A stretch of 45,870 nucleotides of DNA from Candidatus Gemmiger excrementavium. GTDB lineage: Bacteria > Bacillota > Clostridia > Oscillospirales > Ruminococcaceae. The notes beneath the pieces were generated by a model that did no database searches, was not told the origin of the DNA, and worked only from the letters and a program-made list of their open reading frames with translations. The position numbers and the translations under genes are program-made. Shown here one piece after another: positions 21,888 through 30,516 of this stretch. The DNA is taken from the NCBI GenBank assembly GCA_019116485.1, contig DXBO01000056.1, forward strand, positions 1 to 45,870, read 5' to 3'. Numbering within the stretch: position 1 is the first letter of the stretch; the number at the start of each line of letters is the position of its first letter.

Positions 21888-21920
21888 GTATATCGGTTCC
21901 ATCCCCGCCGCGCAAGAACT
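21888..21920 (-). promoter_or_regulatory. Promoter of glpK operon
   Basis: Minus strand TTGCGC-17 bp-TATACT. Confidence 0.55.
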
Positions 21921-21934
21921 CTTTTGCCCTCTTT

Positions 21935-21968
21935 CGTAAAGAATCGGGGAATTGTGCGTAAAGAATCG
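21935..21968. repeat. 12-bp direct repeat CGTAAAGAATCG x2, 22 bp apart
   Basis: Copies at 21935-21946 and 21957-21968 in the glpK/uvrA-like divergent region. Confidence 0.8.
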
Positions 21969-21974
21969 CCCCGC

Positions 21975-22003
21975 TTGCGGCCCGCCCGGCCCGGTGTTAT
22001 ACT
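21975..22003 (+). promoter_or_regulatory. Promoter of UvrA-like gene
   Basis: TTGCGG-17 bp-TATACT. Confidence 0.55.
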
Positions 22004-22036
22004 GGGAACCAGAAACAGCCGAAAGGGGGCTTTGCC

Positions 22037-24544
22037 GTGGCAGAAAACCGCCGCACGCCGCCCGCCCCGGCCTGCATCCGGGTGCGGGGAGCGCGGGTAC
22101 ATAACCTGAAAAACATTGATGTGGACATCCCGCTTCACGGTGTGGTGGGGGTGGCCGGGGTGTCGGGGTCGGGCAAATCCTCGCTGGCACTGGGCGTTTT
22201 GTATGCCGAGGGGTCCCGCCGCTATCTGGACGCCCTTTCCACCTATACCCGCCGCCGCATGACCCAGGCCGCCAAGGCCCAGGTGGATGAGGTGCTTTAT
22301 GTGCCGGCGGCCCTGGCGCTGCACCAGCGCCCCGGCGTGCCGGGCATCCGCAGCACTTTCGGCACCGGCACCGAACTGCTCAACAGTTTGCGGCTGCTGT
22401 TCTCCCGCCTGGCGTGCCATGCCTGCCCCAACGGCCACCTGCACCCGCCCACCCTGGCGGTGGCGGCGGGCCAGCCGCTGACCTGCCCGGTGTGCGGGGC
22501 CACCTTCTGGCCCCCGGCGGCGGAGGAACTGGCCTTCAACAGCCAGGGGGCCTGCCGCACCTGCGGCGGCACCGGCATTGTGCGCACGGTGGACCGGGCT
22601 ACTTTGGTGCCCGACGAATCCCTGACCATCGACCAGGGGGCGGTAGCCCCCTGGAACACCCTGATGTGGTCGCTGATGGTGGATGTCTGCCGGGAAATGG
22701 GGGTGCGCACCGACGTGCCCTTCCGGGAGCTGACCGACCAGGAAAAGGAGATCGTCTACAACGGCCCGGCGGTGAAAAAGCATATTTTCTATCACAACAA
22801 AAACTCCAACCAGGCCGGGGAACTGGATTTTACCTATTATAATGCAGTCTACACGGTGGAAAACGCCCTGGCCAAAGTCAAGGACGAAAAAGGCATGAAG
22901 CGGGTGGAAAAGTTCCTGCGGGAAGACCGCTGCCCCGACTGCGGCGGCACCCGGCTTTCGGCAACGGCCCGGGCGCCCAAACTGCGGGGCATCGGGCTGG
23001 ACGAAGCCTGCGCCATGACGCTGGCCGACCTGGACCGCTGGGTGGGGCAGGTGCCCGCCGCCCTGCCGGAGGAAATGCGCCCCATGGCCGAAAGCATCGG
23101 GGAATCCTTCCACACGGTGGCCCGGCGTCTGCTGGAACTGGGCCTGGGCTACCTGACCCTGGACCGGGCGGCAGCCACCCTTTCCACCGGGGAACGCCAG
23201 CGCATGCAGCTGGCCCGGGCGGTGCGCAACCGCACCACCGGTGTATTGTATGTGCTGGATGAACCCTCCATCGGGCTGCACCCCGCCAACCTGCAGGGGC
23301 TGGCGGCGGTGCTGCAGGACCTGGTGGGGGACGGCAACACCGTGCTGCTGGTGGACCACGACACCCAGCTGCTGGCAAAAGCCGACTGGCTTATCGAGAT
23401 GGGCCCGGCTGCCGGGGCCGGGGGTGGCCGGGTGGTGGCGGCGGGCGCCCCTGCCGCACTGGCCCAAAACCCGGCATCCCGCATCGGGCCGTTCCTGGCC
23501 GGGCAGCGGGTGTCGGTGCACCGGCCCGCCGGGCGGGAACATCTGTTCGACGCCGGGCGCATCCGGCTCAAGACCGGGGCTATCCACACGGTGCGGCCCC
23601 TGGCGGTGGATATCCCCAAGGGCCGCCTGACGGTGGTCACCGGGGTATCCGGGTCCGGCAAGACCACTCTGATCCTGGAAAGCCTGGTGCCCGCCCTGCA
23701 GGCGCTCACTTCCGGCACGGCTATGCCTGCCCATGTGCAGGCTGTGGAAGCCCCCGGCATCACCCGCGTCAAGCTCATCGACGCCACGCCCATCGGCATC
23801 AACGTGCGGTCCACCGTGGCCACCTACGCCAACGTCCACGATGAACTGCGCAAAATCTTCGCCCGCAGCCCCGACGCCAAAAAGCGGGGGTACAAGGCGG
23901 GGGATTTCTCCTACAACACGGGGCGGCTGCGCTGCCCGGTGTGCGACGGCACCGGTGTCATCAGCCTGGACGTGCAGTTCCTGCCCGATGTGGAAATCCC
24001 CTGCACGGCCTGCCGGGGCGGCAGATATGACCGCCAGGCCGACGCCGTGGCCTGCCTCACGCCGGAAGGCCCCTGCACGCTGCCCCAGCTGATGGCCATG
24101 GATGTGGACACCGCCCTGCCCCGGTGTGCCGGGTGGAAAACGGTGTACCAGCGCCTGCAGGTGCTGCAAAGCCTGGGCCTGGGCTACCTGACCCTGGGGG
24201 AAGCCACGCCCAGCCTTTCAGGCGGGGAGGCCCAGCGCCTGAAACTGGCCGGGGAGATGGGCCGCGGCCAGCAGGACACGGTCTTTGTGTTCGACGAACC
24301 CACCATCGGCCTGCACCCGCTGGACGTGCAGGTGCTGCTGGGGGTATTTGAAACGCTGGTGGCCAACGGCGCCACCGTGGTGGTCATTGAGCATGACCTG
24401 GACGTGATGCGCAACGCGGATTACATCGTGGATATGGGGCCGGGCGGCGGCGTGGACGGCGGCCGGGTGGTGGCGGCGGGCACCCCGGCGGAAGTGGCCG
24501 CCAACCCCAACAGCGTCACCGGGCGGTTCCTGGGCCCGCTGTAA
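22037..24544 (+). CDS. UvrA-like ABC ATPase (excinuclease subunit A paralogue)
   Basis: 835 aa from a GTG start; two ATPase halves (GVSGSGKSSLALGVLYAEGSRRYLDALS; GVSGSGKTTLILESLVPAL); CxxC motifs; LSTGERQRMQLA and LSGGEAQRLKLA. Confidence 0.92.
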   Translation: MAENRRTPPAPACIRVRGARVHNLKNIDVDIPLHGVVGVAGVSGSGKSSLALGVLYAEGSRRYLDALSTYTRRRMTQAAKAQVDEVLYVPAALALHQRPGVPGIRSTFGTGTELLNSLRLLFSRLACHACPNGHLHPPTLAVAAGQPLTCPVCGATFWPPAAEELAFNSQGACRTCGGTGIVRTVDRATLVPDESLTIDQGAVAPWNTLMWSLMVDVCREMGVRTDVPFRELTDQEKEIVYNGPAVKKHIFYHNKNSNQAGELDFTYYNAVYTVENALAKVKDEKGMKRVEKFLREDRCPDCGGTRLSATARAPKLRGIGLDEACAMTLADLDRWVGQVPAALPEEMRPMAESIGESFHTVARRLLELGLGYLTLDRAAATLSTGERQRMQLARAVRNRTTGVLYVLDEPSIGLHPANLQGLAAVLQDLVGDGNTVLLVDHDTQLLAKADWLIEMGPAAGAGGGRVVAAGAPAALAQNPASRIGPFLAGQRVSVHRPAGREHLFDAGRIRLKTGAIHTVRPLAVDIPKGRLTVVTGVSGSGKTTLILESLVPALQALTSGTAMPAHVQAVEAPGITRVKLIDATPIGINVRSTVATYANVHDELRKIFARSPDAKKRGYKAGDFSYNTGRLRCPVCDGTGVISLDVQFLPDVEIPCTACRGGRYDRQADAVACLTPEGPCTLPQLMAMDVDTALPRCAGWKTVYQRLQVLQSLGLGYLTLGEATPSLSGGEAQRLKLAGEMGRGQQDTVFVFDEPTIGLHPLDVQVLLGVFETLVANGATVVVIEHDLDVMRNADYIVDMGPGGGVDGGRVVAAGTPAEVAANPNSVTGRFLGPL

Positions 24545-24566
24545 CGCCCCTTCCGCAGAAAAGGTT

Positions 24567-24595
24567 TTGCGTAACCTGCCGAAAAACGGTATAAT
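24567..24595 (+). promoter_or_regulatory. Promoter of surface protein gene
   Basis: TTGCGT-17 bp-TATAAT. Confidence 0.65.
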
Positions 24596-24651
24596 GGGGT
24601 ATACAGTTGCGGCAGGGCACAAAGCGGGCCTGCCCCCCAAGGAGGTAAGCT

Positions 24652-27051
24652 ATGAAAAAGTTGTTGGCCCTGGTTCCGGCGCTGGCTTTCTGCCTGCTTT
24701 TCCCCCTCGCGGCGTTTGCCAATGATCCCGTCGGCTACCTGGATGAGAACGGGCAGATGGCCGACTGCGGGGACTACACGCTGGTGGAGGAAGACACCGA
24801 CCTGTGGACCGACGGCTGGTATGTGGTCGAAGGCTCGGTCACGATTCCCCAGCGCATTGAGACAACAGGTTCGGTCTGCCTGATTTTGACAAACGGCTGC
24901 CGGCTGTACGCCGGGCAGGGCATTTCGGTGGACCAGGGAGCCTCCCTGACCATTTATGCCCAGACAATGGACCCCGGCGCCATGGGCGAACTGGACGCCA
25001 GCGGAAACGCTCCCGGCCAGGCGGTTATCGGCGGTGACGGCGTACAGGGCGGCTGCGGGGATATCAGCATCCACGGCGGCGACATCAACGCCTCCGCTAC
25101 AGGAAGTTCCGCGGCGGGCATCGGCGCGGGCAGCAACCAGGTGGCGGGGGTCATCCGCATCACCGGCGGCAACGTCAACGCCCAGGGGTCGGACTGCGGT
25201 TCCGGCATCGGTGCGGGCTGGAACGGCGGCGTCGGGCAGATTCTCATCACCGGCGGCAACGTGACGGGTGTGGGCGGGGCCGGCGGCGCCGGGATCGGCG
25301 GGCCTCCCAACGGCTCGGTGGGCACCATCGAGATCACCGGCGGCACGGTCACCGGCGTGGGCGGCCCGGGCGGCGCCCCCGGCATCGGCGGTCTGCGCCA
25401 GGACCGCAGCGCTGATATCCTTCTGTGCGGCGGCATTGTGTATGCCATCGGCGGCGATGACGGCGGGTCCGGCATCTGCGGCAACGACGACGGAAACCCC
25501 GGCACGCTGCGTGTGGCGCCCCCGGAGGGGCTGGCCTTTGCGGTGCAGACCGGGGATTCGGTGGGCACCCTTTCGCCCATCGGCGGTTCCCCCTTCGCCC
25601 AGGAGACCGACATCATGGACGCGGTACAATATGCCCCCTGCTTTTCCAGCGAACTGACCCAGCGGGCGGTGCTGCAAAGCGTCACGGTGAGCCCCGGCAG
25701 CCTGGACATGACAGTGGGGGAGAGTGAGGTACTCAACGCCGAGACCCAGCCCGCGGGCATCGGTGACCCGGTGGCCTGGGCCAGCGGCAACGACGATGTG
25801 GTCGTGGTGGATGACAACGGTGTGGTGACCGCCGTGGGCACCGGCAACGCGGTCATCACCGCCACGGTGGATGGCTTTACCGATACCTGCATGGTCAGCG
25901 TGTGGCAGCCGGTCACCGGCGTTTCGCTGGACAAAACCACCCTGAACCTGATGGCGGGGGACCAGGCAACGCTCAGCGCTGCGGTGCAGCCGTCGGACGC
26001 CAGCGACCCGCTGGTGAACTGGCAGAGCAGTGACTGGCAGGTGGCTTATGTGGACCAGACCGGCACAGTGCGGGCAGATAACCCGGGCAGCGCCGTCATC
26101 ACCGTCACCACCGAGGACGGCGGCAGACAGGCCCAGTGCACCGTTACGGTGACCCCCCGGACTTACGCCCTGAAAGCTGACCCGGCTTCCATCGGGTTCG
26201 GCAGCGTCAATACAGGGTACAGCCAGCCGGCGGCCAAGGCGGTCACGGTGACCAATACCGGCAACCAGACGCTGAACCTGAGCCAGCCTGCCGCCAAAAA
26301 CTTTGTGGTAAGCGGCCTTTCCTCCACCAAGGTGGGGCCGGGCGCCACGGTCACCTTTACCGTACAGCCCAAGGAAAAGCTGGGCGCGGGTCAATACAGC
26401 GAGACGGTGACCGTCTCCGGTGAAAACGGCGCCAGGGCCACCGTGGCCCTGACCTTTACTGTCACGGCGCCCAAGGCCACCGCCACCCCCAAGCCCACCC
26501 CGCTGGAGATGCACACCCTGCACTTCAACACCATGGGCGGCCTGCCCATGAACGACGTGCAGTTCGGCCTGGGGGCCCCGGTGGAGCTGTGGCCCTACAC
26601 CCCGGTGCGCACCGGGTATCTGTTCCAGGGCTGGTACGAGGACGAGGCCCTGACCAAGCCGGTCAGCACCCTGGTGCTGGTCAAGGACACCACGATCTAC
26701 GCCAAGTGGGCGGCGGACCCCACGGCCCAGAAACCCGCGTCGGGCGGCGGCAAGGCCACGGCGGCCCCGGCTGTCACAGCGGCGCCCACGGCGGCTCCGG
26801 CGGTGACTGCGGCCCCGGAGCCTGCCGTGACCGCTGTCCCTGACTCCGGCGACATCCCCGCGGAAGAGACCGGGGACCTCCCCGAGGAAACCCCCGAGGA
26901 CACCCCGGCAGAGACCGCGGCCCCCACCCCCGAGACCCCCGCGGCACAGGGGGGGTTCCCGCTGGTGCCGGTGGCGGCCGGCGCGGCGGCGGGCGCGGTG
27001 ACCGTGGCGGTCATCCTGGGCGTGGTGGCCCTGTTCCGCCGCAGAAGATAA
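24652..27051 (+). CDS. Secreted, membrane-anchored multidomain surface protein (Gly-rich repeats, Big_2-like domains, InlB-type repeat, C-terminal TM)
   Basis: Signal peptide MKKLLALVPALAFCLLFPLAAFA; TGGNVxxxG repeats; two VTVSPGSLDMTVGES/VTGVSLDKTTLNLMAGD Ig-like domains; GYLFQGWYEDEALTKPVS; C-terminal TM plus RRRR. Confidence 0.82.
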   Translation: MKKLLALVPALAFCLLFPLAAFANDPVGYLDENGQMADCGDYTLVEEDTDLWTDGWYVVEGSVTIPQRIETTGSVCLILTNGCRLYAGQGISVDQGASLTIYAQTMDPGAMGELDASGNAPGQAVIGGDGVQGGCGDISIHGGDINASATGSSAAGIGAGSNQVAGVIRITGGNVNAQGSDCGSGIGAGWNGGVGQILITGGNVTGVGGAGGAGIGGPPNGSVGTIEITGGTVTGVGGPGGAPGIGGLRQDRSADILLCGGIVYAIGGDDGGSGICGNDDGNPGTLRVAPPEGLAFAVQTGDSVGTLSPIGGSPFAQETDIMDAVQYAPCFSSELTQRAVLQSVTVSPGSLDMTVGESEVLNAETQPAGIGDPVAWASGNDDVVVVDDNGVVTAVGTGNAVITATVDGFTDTCMVSVWQPVTGVSLDKTTLNLMAGDQATLSAAVQPSDASDPLVNWQSSDWQVAYVDQTGTVRADNPGSAVITVTTEDGGRQAQCTVTVTPRTYALKADPASIGFGSVNTGYSQPAAKAVTVTNTGNQTLNLSQPAAKNFVVSGLSSTKVGPGATVTFTVQPKEKLGAGQYSETVTVSGENGARATVALTFTVTAPKATATPKPTPLEMHTLHFNTMGGLPMNDVQFGLGAPVELWPYTPVRTGYLFQGWYEDEALTKPVSTLVLVKDTTIYAKWAADPTAQKPASGGGKATAAPAVTAAPTAAPAVTAAPEPAVTAVPDSGDIPAEETGDLPEETPEDTPAETAAPTPETPAAQGGFPLVPVAAGAAAGAVTVAVILGVVALFRRRR
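25021..25515 (+). repeat. About five tandem ~30-aa Gly-rich repeats within the surface protein
   Basis: GIGAGSNQVAGVIRITGGNVNAQGSDCGS / GIGAGWNGGVGQILITGGNVTGVGGAGGA / GIGGPPNGSVGTIEITGGTVTGVGGPGGAP / GIGGLRQDRSADILLCGGIVYAIGGDDGGS. Confidence 0.75.
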
Positions 27052-27061
27052 GAATCCACCA

Positions 27062-27091
27062 ATGCCCCGCGTCTGCAGACGCGGGGCATTT
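27062..27091 (+). terminator. Intrinsic terminator of surface protein gene
   Basis: ATGCCCCGCGTCTGCAGACGCGGGGCATTTTGG. Confidence 0.85.
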
Positions 27092-27134
27092 TGGCGTGTC
27101 AGGGGCGCTTCGCCGTTGCGGTCCTGCACCCAAA

Positions 27135-27172
27135 AACCCCAGGCCGCAGGGGCGTCCCTGCGGCCTGGGGTT
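27135..27172 (-). terminator. Intrinsic terminator of treP-treC operon
   Basis: 17-bp perfect stem AACCCCAGGCCGCAGGG/CCCTGCGGCCTGGGGTT; T-tract on the minus strand. Confidence 0.75.
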
Positions 27173-27229
27173 GGGTCAGCGTTTCTTCGGTTCCTTCTTT
27201 GCAAAGAAGGAAGGAATCCCCGCTGTATT

Positions 27230-28870
27230 TCAGTGTTTCGCCTCCCGGTACAGCACCACGCACTCATAGGGGCGCAGGGCGCTCAGGTTGACGGCGGGGT
27301 AGTTGCCCAGCAGCCGCCGGGCCTCCTGCCAGCCTTCCGGCAGGGTCACCGGCGCGGTGTCCGCCGTCAGGTTGCACACCACCAGCAGTTCCTCGTCGTC
27401 GGTCCAGCGGCGGTAGGCCAGCAGGGCGTCGTCGTCGGGCATCAGCATCTGGATGCGGCCTTCGCTGATGACCTTGTACTGTTTGCGCAGGGCGATGAGG
27501 GTGCGGTACCAGCGGAAGATGGAATCCGGGTCCTCCACCTGGGCGGCGGCGTTGATGGACTTGTAGTTATCCACCACGCCGATCCACGGCGTGCCGGTGG
27601 TAAAGCCCGCGTGGGGTTCCGCGTTCCACTGCATGGGGGTGCGGCCATTGTCCCGGCTGCGGGCGGCCAGAATCTCCAGCGCCTCGGAGGCCGTGTGGCC
27701 CTGCTCCTGCAGGATGCGGTAATAGTTCAGGCTCTCCACATCCCGGTACTGGCCGATGGTGGTGAAATGGGCGTTGGTCATGCCCAGTTCTTCGCCCTGG
27801 TAGATGTAAGGCGTGCCCCGCATGCAATGGGTGGCCACGCCCAGCATCTTGGCACTGGCGGCCCAGTAGCGGCCATCATTGCCGAAGCGGCTTACCGCCC
27901 GGGGCTGGTCATGGTTGCACCAGAACAGGGCGTTCCAGCCGTCGTGGGCCTGCATGCCCTCCTGCCAGTGGGCAAACAGTTCTTTCAGGGCATGGCGGTC
28001 CGGGGGCATCAGAGCCCACTTGTCGCCGTTCTTGTAGTCCACTTTCAGGTGGTGGAAGTTGAAGCACATGCTCAGCTCGTGGCGGTCCGGCGCCGTGTAG
28101 CCGATGCAGTTCTCCAGCGTGGTGCTGGACATCTCGCCCACCGTCACCATGCCGTCAATGCCGCCTGCCGCCACCAGCTCCTGCAGGTAGCGGTGGACGT
28201 TGCGCCCGTCGGTGTAAAAGCGGCGGCCATCGCCCTGGTGGTCGTCCTCGAACACTTCCGGCTTGGAGATCAGGTTCACCACGTCGAAGCGGAAGCCCTT
28301 GACGCCCTTCTCCTTCCAGAAGCGCAGCACCTTGGCCAGTTCCGCCCGTACGGCGGGGTTTTCCCAGTTCAGGTCGGCCTGGCTCACATCAAACAGGTGC
28401 AGGTACCACTTTTTCAGGCTGGGCAGGTATTCCCAGGCGCTGCCGCCGAACTTGGACACCCAGTTGGTGGGGGGTGCGTCGGGGTCGCCGTCCTTGAAGA
28501 TATAGTAGTTCTGGTAGGTCTCGTCGCCGGCCAGGGCTTTCTGGAACCATTCGTGCTCGGTGGAGGTGTGGTTGAACACCATGTCGAACATCAGGCCGAT
28601 GCCGCGCTTGTCCGCCTGGGCGATCAGTTCCTCCAGGTCGGCCATGGTGCCGAACCGGGGGTCCACCGCGCAGTAGTCCGCCACATCGTAGCCGTTGTCC
28701 CGCTGGGGCGAGGGGAAAAAGGGCGTCAGCCACAGGTAATCCACCCCCAGTTCGGCCAGGTAATCCAGCTTGGCTGTTACGCCCCGCAGGTCGCCCAGGC
28801 CGTCGCCGTCGGCGTCATAGAAGGATTTGGGGTAGATCTGGTAAACGACTTTGTCCTTGAAATTCGTCAT
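27230..28870 (-). CDS. treC: Trehalose-6-phosphate hydrolase / GH13 alpha-glucosidase
   Basis: 546 aa; KVVYQIYPKSFYDADGDGLGDLRG, GFRFDVVN, GEMSSTT, CNHDQPRAVSRFGND; next to a PTS EIIBC and a GntR regulator. Confidence 0.92.
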   Translation of the reverse strand: MTNFKDKVVYQIYPKSFYDADGDGLGDLRGVTAKLDYLAELGVDYLWLTPFFPSPQRDNGYDVADYCAVDPRFGTMADLEELIAQADKRGIGLMFDMVFNHTSTEHEWFQKALAGDETYQNYYIFKDGDPDAPPTNWVSKFGGSAWEYLPSLKKWYLHLFDVSQADLNWENPAVRAELAKVLRFWKEKGVKGFRFDVVNLISKPEVFEDDHQGDGRRFYTDGRNVHRYLQELVAAGGIDGMVTVGEMSSTTLENCIGYTAPDRHELSMCFNFHHLKVDYKNGDKWALMPPDRHALKELFAHWQEGMQAHDGWNALFWCNHDQPRAVSRFGNDGRYWAASAKMLGVATHCMRGTPYIYQGEELGMTNAHFTTIGQYRDVESLNYYRILQEQGHTASEALEILAARSRDNGRTPMQWNAEPHAGFTTGTPWIGVVDNYKSINAAAQVEDPDSIFRWYRTLIALRKQYKVISEGRIQMLMPDDDALLAYRRWTDDEELLVVCNLTADTAPVTLPEGWQEARRLLGNYPAVNLSALRPYECVVLYREAKH

Positions 28871-28891
28871 TGTGGGACCCTCCGTACCAAA

Positions 28892-30307
28892 TTACTGGAT
28901 GCCTTTCTTTTTGCCCACGGCCACGGTCAGCACAAAGGGCAGCACGATGGCAATGAGCATGCACAGGGCAAAGCTGAGCATGTAGGCGGGCTGGATGGAC
29001 AGGATGCCCGGCAGGCCGCCCACGCCGATGGCGTTGGCCGTGGTGTAGGTGGCCACACAGACCACAGCGGCCACGGCAGAGCCGATCATGCCGCACAGGA
29101 AGGGGAACTGCAGCTTGAGGTTGACGCCGAACATGGCGGGCTCGGTAACGCCCAGGTAGCAGGAGATGCAGGCCGGGATGTTGACCTCCTGGGCGTCGGC
29201 GTTCTTGCGCTGCAGGAAGATGACGCCCAGAACCGCAGAACCCTGGGCAATGTTGGACAGGGCAATCATGGGCCACAGCATGGTGCCGCCGAAGTCGGCA
29301 ATGAGCTGGGTGTCAATGGCGTTGGACATGTGGTGCAGGCCGGTGATGACCAGCGGGGCATACACAAAGCCGAAGATGGCGCCGAACAACACACGGAAGG
29401 AGCCGGAGATGCCCGCGTAGACCACAGCAGAGATGGCGGAGCCGATCTTCCAGCCGATGGGGCCGAGGACGAAGTGGGCGGCCATGACGGCCAGCAGCAG
29501 GCTGCAGAAGGGCACCACGATCATGGAGACCACAGCCGGGCAGATCTTGCGGAAGAATTTTTCTAAGTAGACCAGGGTGAAAGCAGCCAGGATGGCGGGG
29601 ATGACCTGGGCCTGGTAGCCGATCATGTTCACCTGGATGAAGCCGAAGTCCCACTTGGGGATATCCGCCGCGGCGGTGGAAGCCACCGAGTAGGCGTTGA
29701 GCAGCTGACCGGACACCAGCGTCAGGCCCAGCACGATGCCCAGCATCTGGGTGGTGCCCATCTTTTTGGTGACCGACCAGCAGATGCCTACCGGCAGCAT
29801 GTGGAAGACCGCCTCGCCGATGAGCCAGAGGAAGCTGTCCATGCCGGCCCAGAACTGGCTGATGTCACACAGGGTCTTGGTGCCGTTCTCAAACAGATAC
29901 AGGCTGTCGATACAGTTGCGGAAGCCCAGGATCAGACCGCCGGTGATGATGGCGGGGATCAAGGGGGCAAAGATTTCCGCCAGGGCGGTCATGATGCGCT
30001 GCAGCGGGTTCTGGTTCTGCTTGGCCGCGCTTTTGACCGCCTCCTTGGAGACGCCCTCAATGCCCGAGACCGCAATGAAATCGTTGTAGAAATCCGATAC
30101 CGTGTTGCCGATGATGACCTGGAACTGGCCCGCCTGGGTAAAGGTGCCCTTGACCACCTTCATCCCCTCGATCTTGGCGATGTCCGCCTTGGCGGGGTCG
30201 TTGAGTACGAACCGCATGCGGGTGACGCAGTGAGAAACTGCCGCGATGTTCTCTTTGCCGCCTACATGCTGCAGCAGTTCCGCTGCGTCCTGTTGGTATT
30301 TGCCCAT
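28892..30307 (-). CDS. treP: PTS trehalose-type transporter subunit IIBC
   Basis: 471 aa; EIIB domain GGKENIAAVSHCVTRMRFVLND with active-site Cys; multi-TM EIIC. Confidence 0.92.
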   Translation of the reverse strand: MGKYQQDAAELLQHVGGKENIAAVSHCVTRMRFVLNDPAKADIAKIEGMKVVKGTFTQAGQFQVIIGNTVSDFYNDFIAVSGIEGVSKEAVKSAAKQNQNPLQRIMTALAEIFAPLIPAIITGGLILGFRNCIDSLYLFENGTKTLCDISQFWAGMDSFLWLIGEAVFHMLPVGICWSVTKKMGTTQMLGIVLGLTLVSGQLLNAYSVASTAAADIPKWDFGFIQVNMIGYQAQVIPAILAAFTLVYLEKFFRKICPAVVSMIVVPFCSLLLAVMAAHFVLGPIGWKIGSAISAVVYAGISGSFRVLFGAIFGFVYAPLVITGLHHMSNAIDTQLIADFGGTMLWPMIALSNIAQGSAVLGVIFLQRKNADAQEVNIPACISCYLGVTEPAMFGVNLKLQFPFLCGMIGSAVAAVVCVATYTTANAIGVGGLPGILSIQPAYMLSFALCMLIAIVLPFVLTVAVGKKKGIQ

Positions 30308-30329
30308 GAGAAAACCTCCTTACGATTTG

Positions 30330-30345
30330 ACTTGTTTGAACAAGT
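30330..30345. promoter_or_regulatory. TreR operator copy 1 (treP 5' leader)
   Basis: ACTTGTTTGAACAAGT, arms ACTTGTT/AACAAGT. Confidence 0.8.
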
Positions 30346-30361
30346 TCCGTTTGCAATTCCG

Positions 30362-30390
30362 AGTATACGATACTTGTTCAAACAAGTCAA
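30362..30390 (-). promoter_or_regulatory. treP-treC promoter
   Basis: Minus strand TTGACT-17 bp-TATACT. Confidence 0.8.
30372..30387. promoter_or_regulatory. TreR operator copy 2 (overlaps -35 and spacer of treP promoter)
   Basis: ACTTGTTCAAACAAGT. Confidence 0.8.
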
Positions 30391-30452
30391 TGCCTTTGGA
30401 CAAAATTTCGCGCCCGACGGCGTATTTTCGGCGCAAAGCACAAACAAAGGGC

Positions 30453-30481
30453 TTGCGCTTTGGGCGGCTTCACGGTATACT
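30453..30481 (+). promoter_or_regulatory. treR promoter
   Basis: TTGCGC-17 bp-TATACT. Confidence 0.65.
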
Positions 30482-30486
30482 GGAGA

Positions 30487-30502
30487 AAATGTTTGAACAA
30501 GT
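30487..30502. promoter_or_regulatory. TreR operator copy 3 (at treR transcription start)
   Basis: AAATGTTTGAACAAGT, differs from copy 1 only in the outer left arm. Confidence 0.7.
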
Positions 30503-30516
30503 TGAGGTGTCCCCCT

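Noticed and set aside
21878-24169. 763-aa minus-strand ORF
   Set aside because: Antisense to the UvrA-like ATPase, which has clear conserved motifs.
26740-26900. Repetitive TAAPAVTAAP-coding stretch as a possible DNA repeat array
   Set aside because: In frame within the surface protein and consistent with a Pro/Ala-rich stalk; imperfect at DNA level.
24421-27267. 948-aa minus-strand ORF
   Set aside because: Antisense to the surface protein gene; Arg/Gly/His-rich shadow ORF.
27062-29566. 834-aa plus-strand ORF
   Set aside because: Antisense to treC/treP and starts inside a terminator hairpin.
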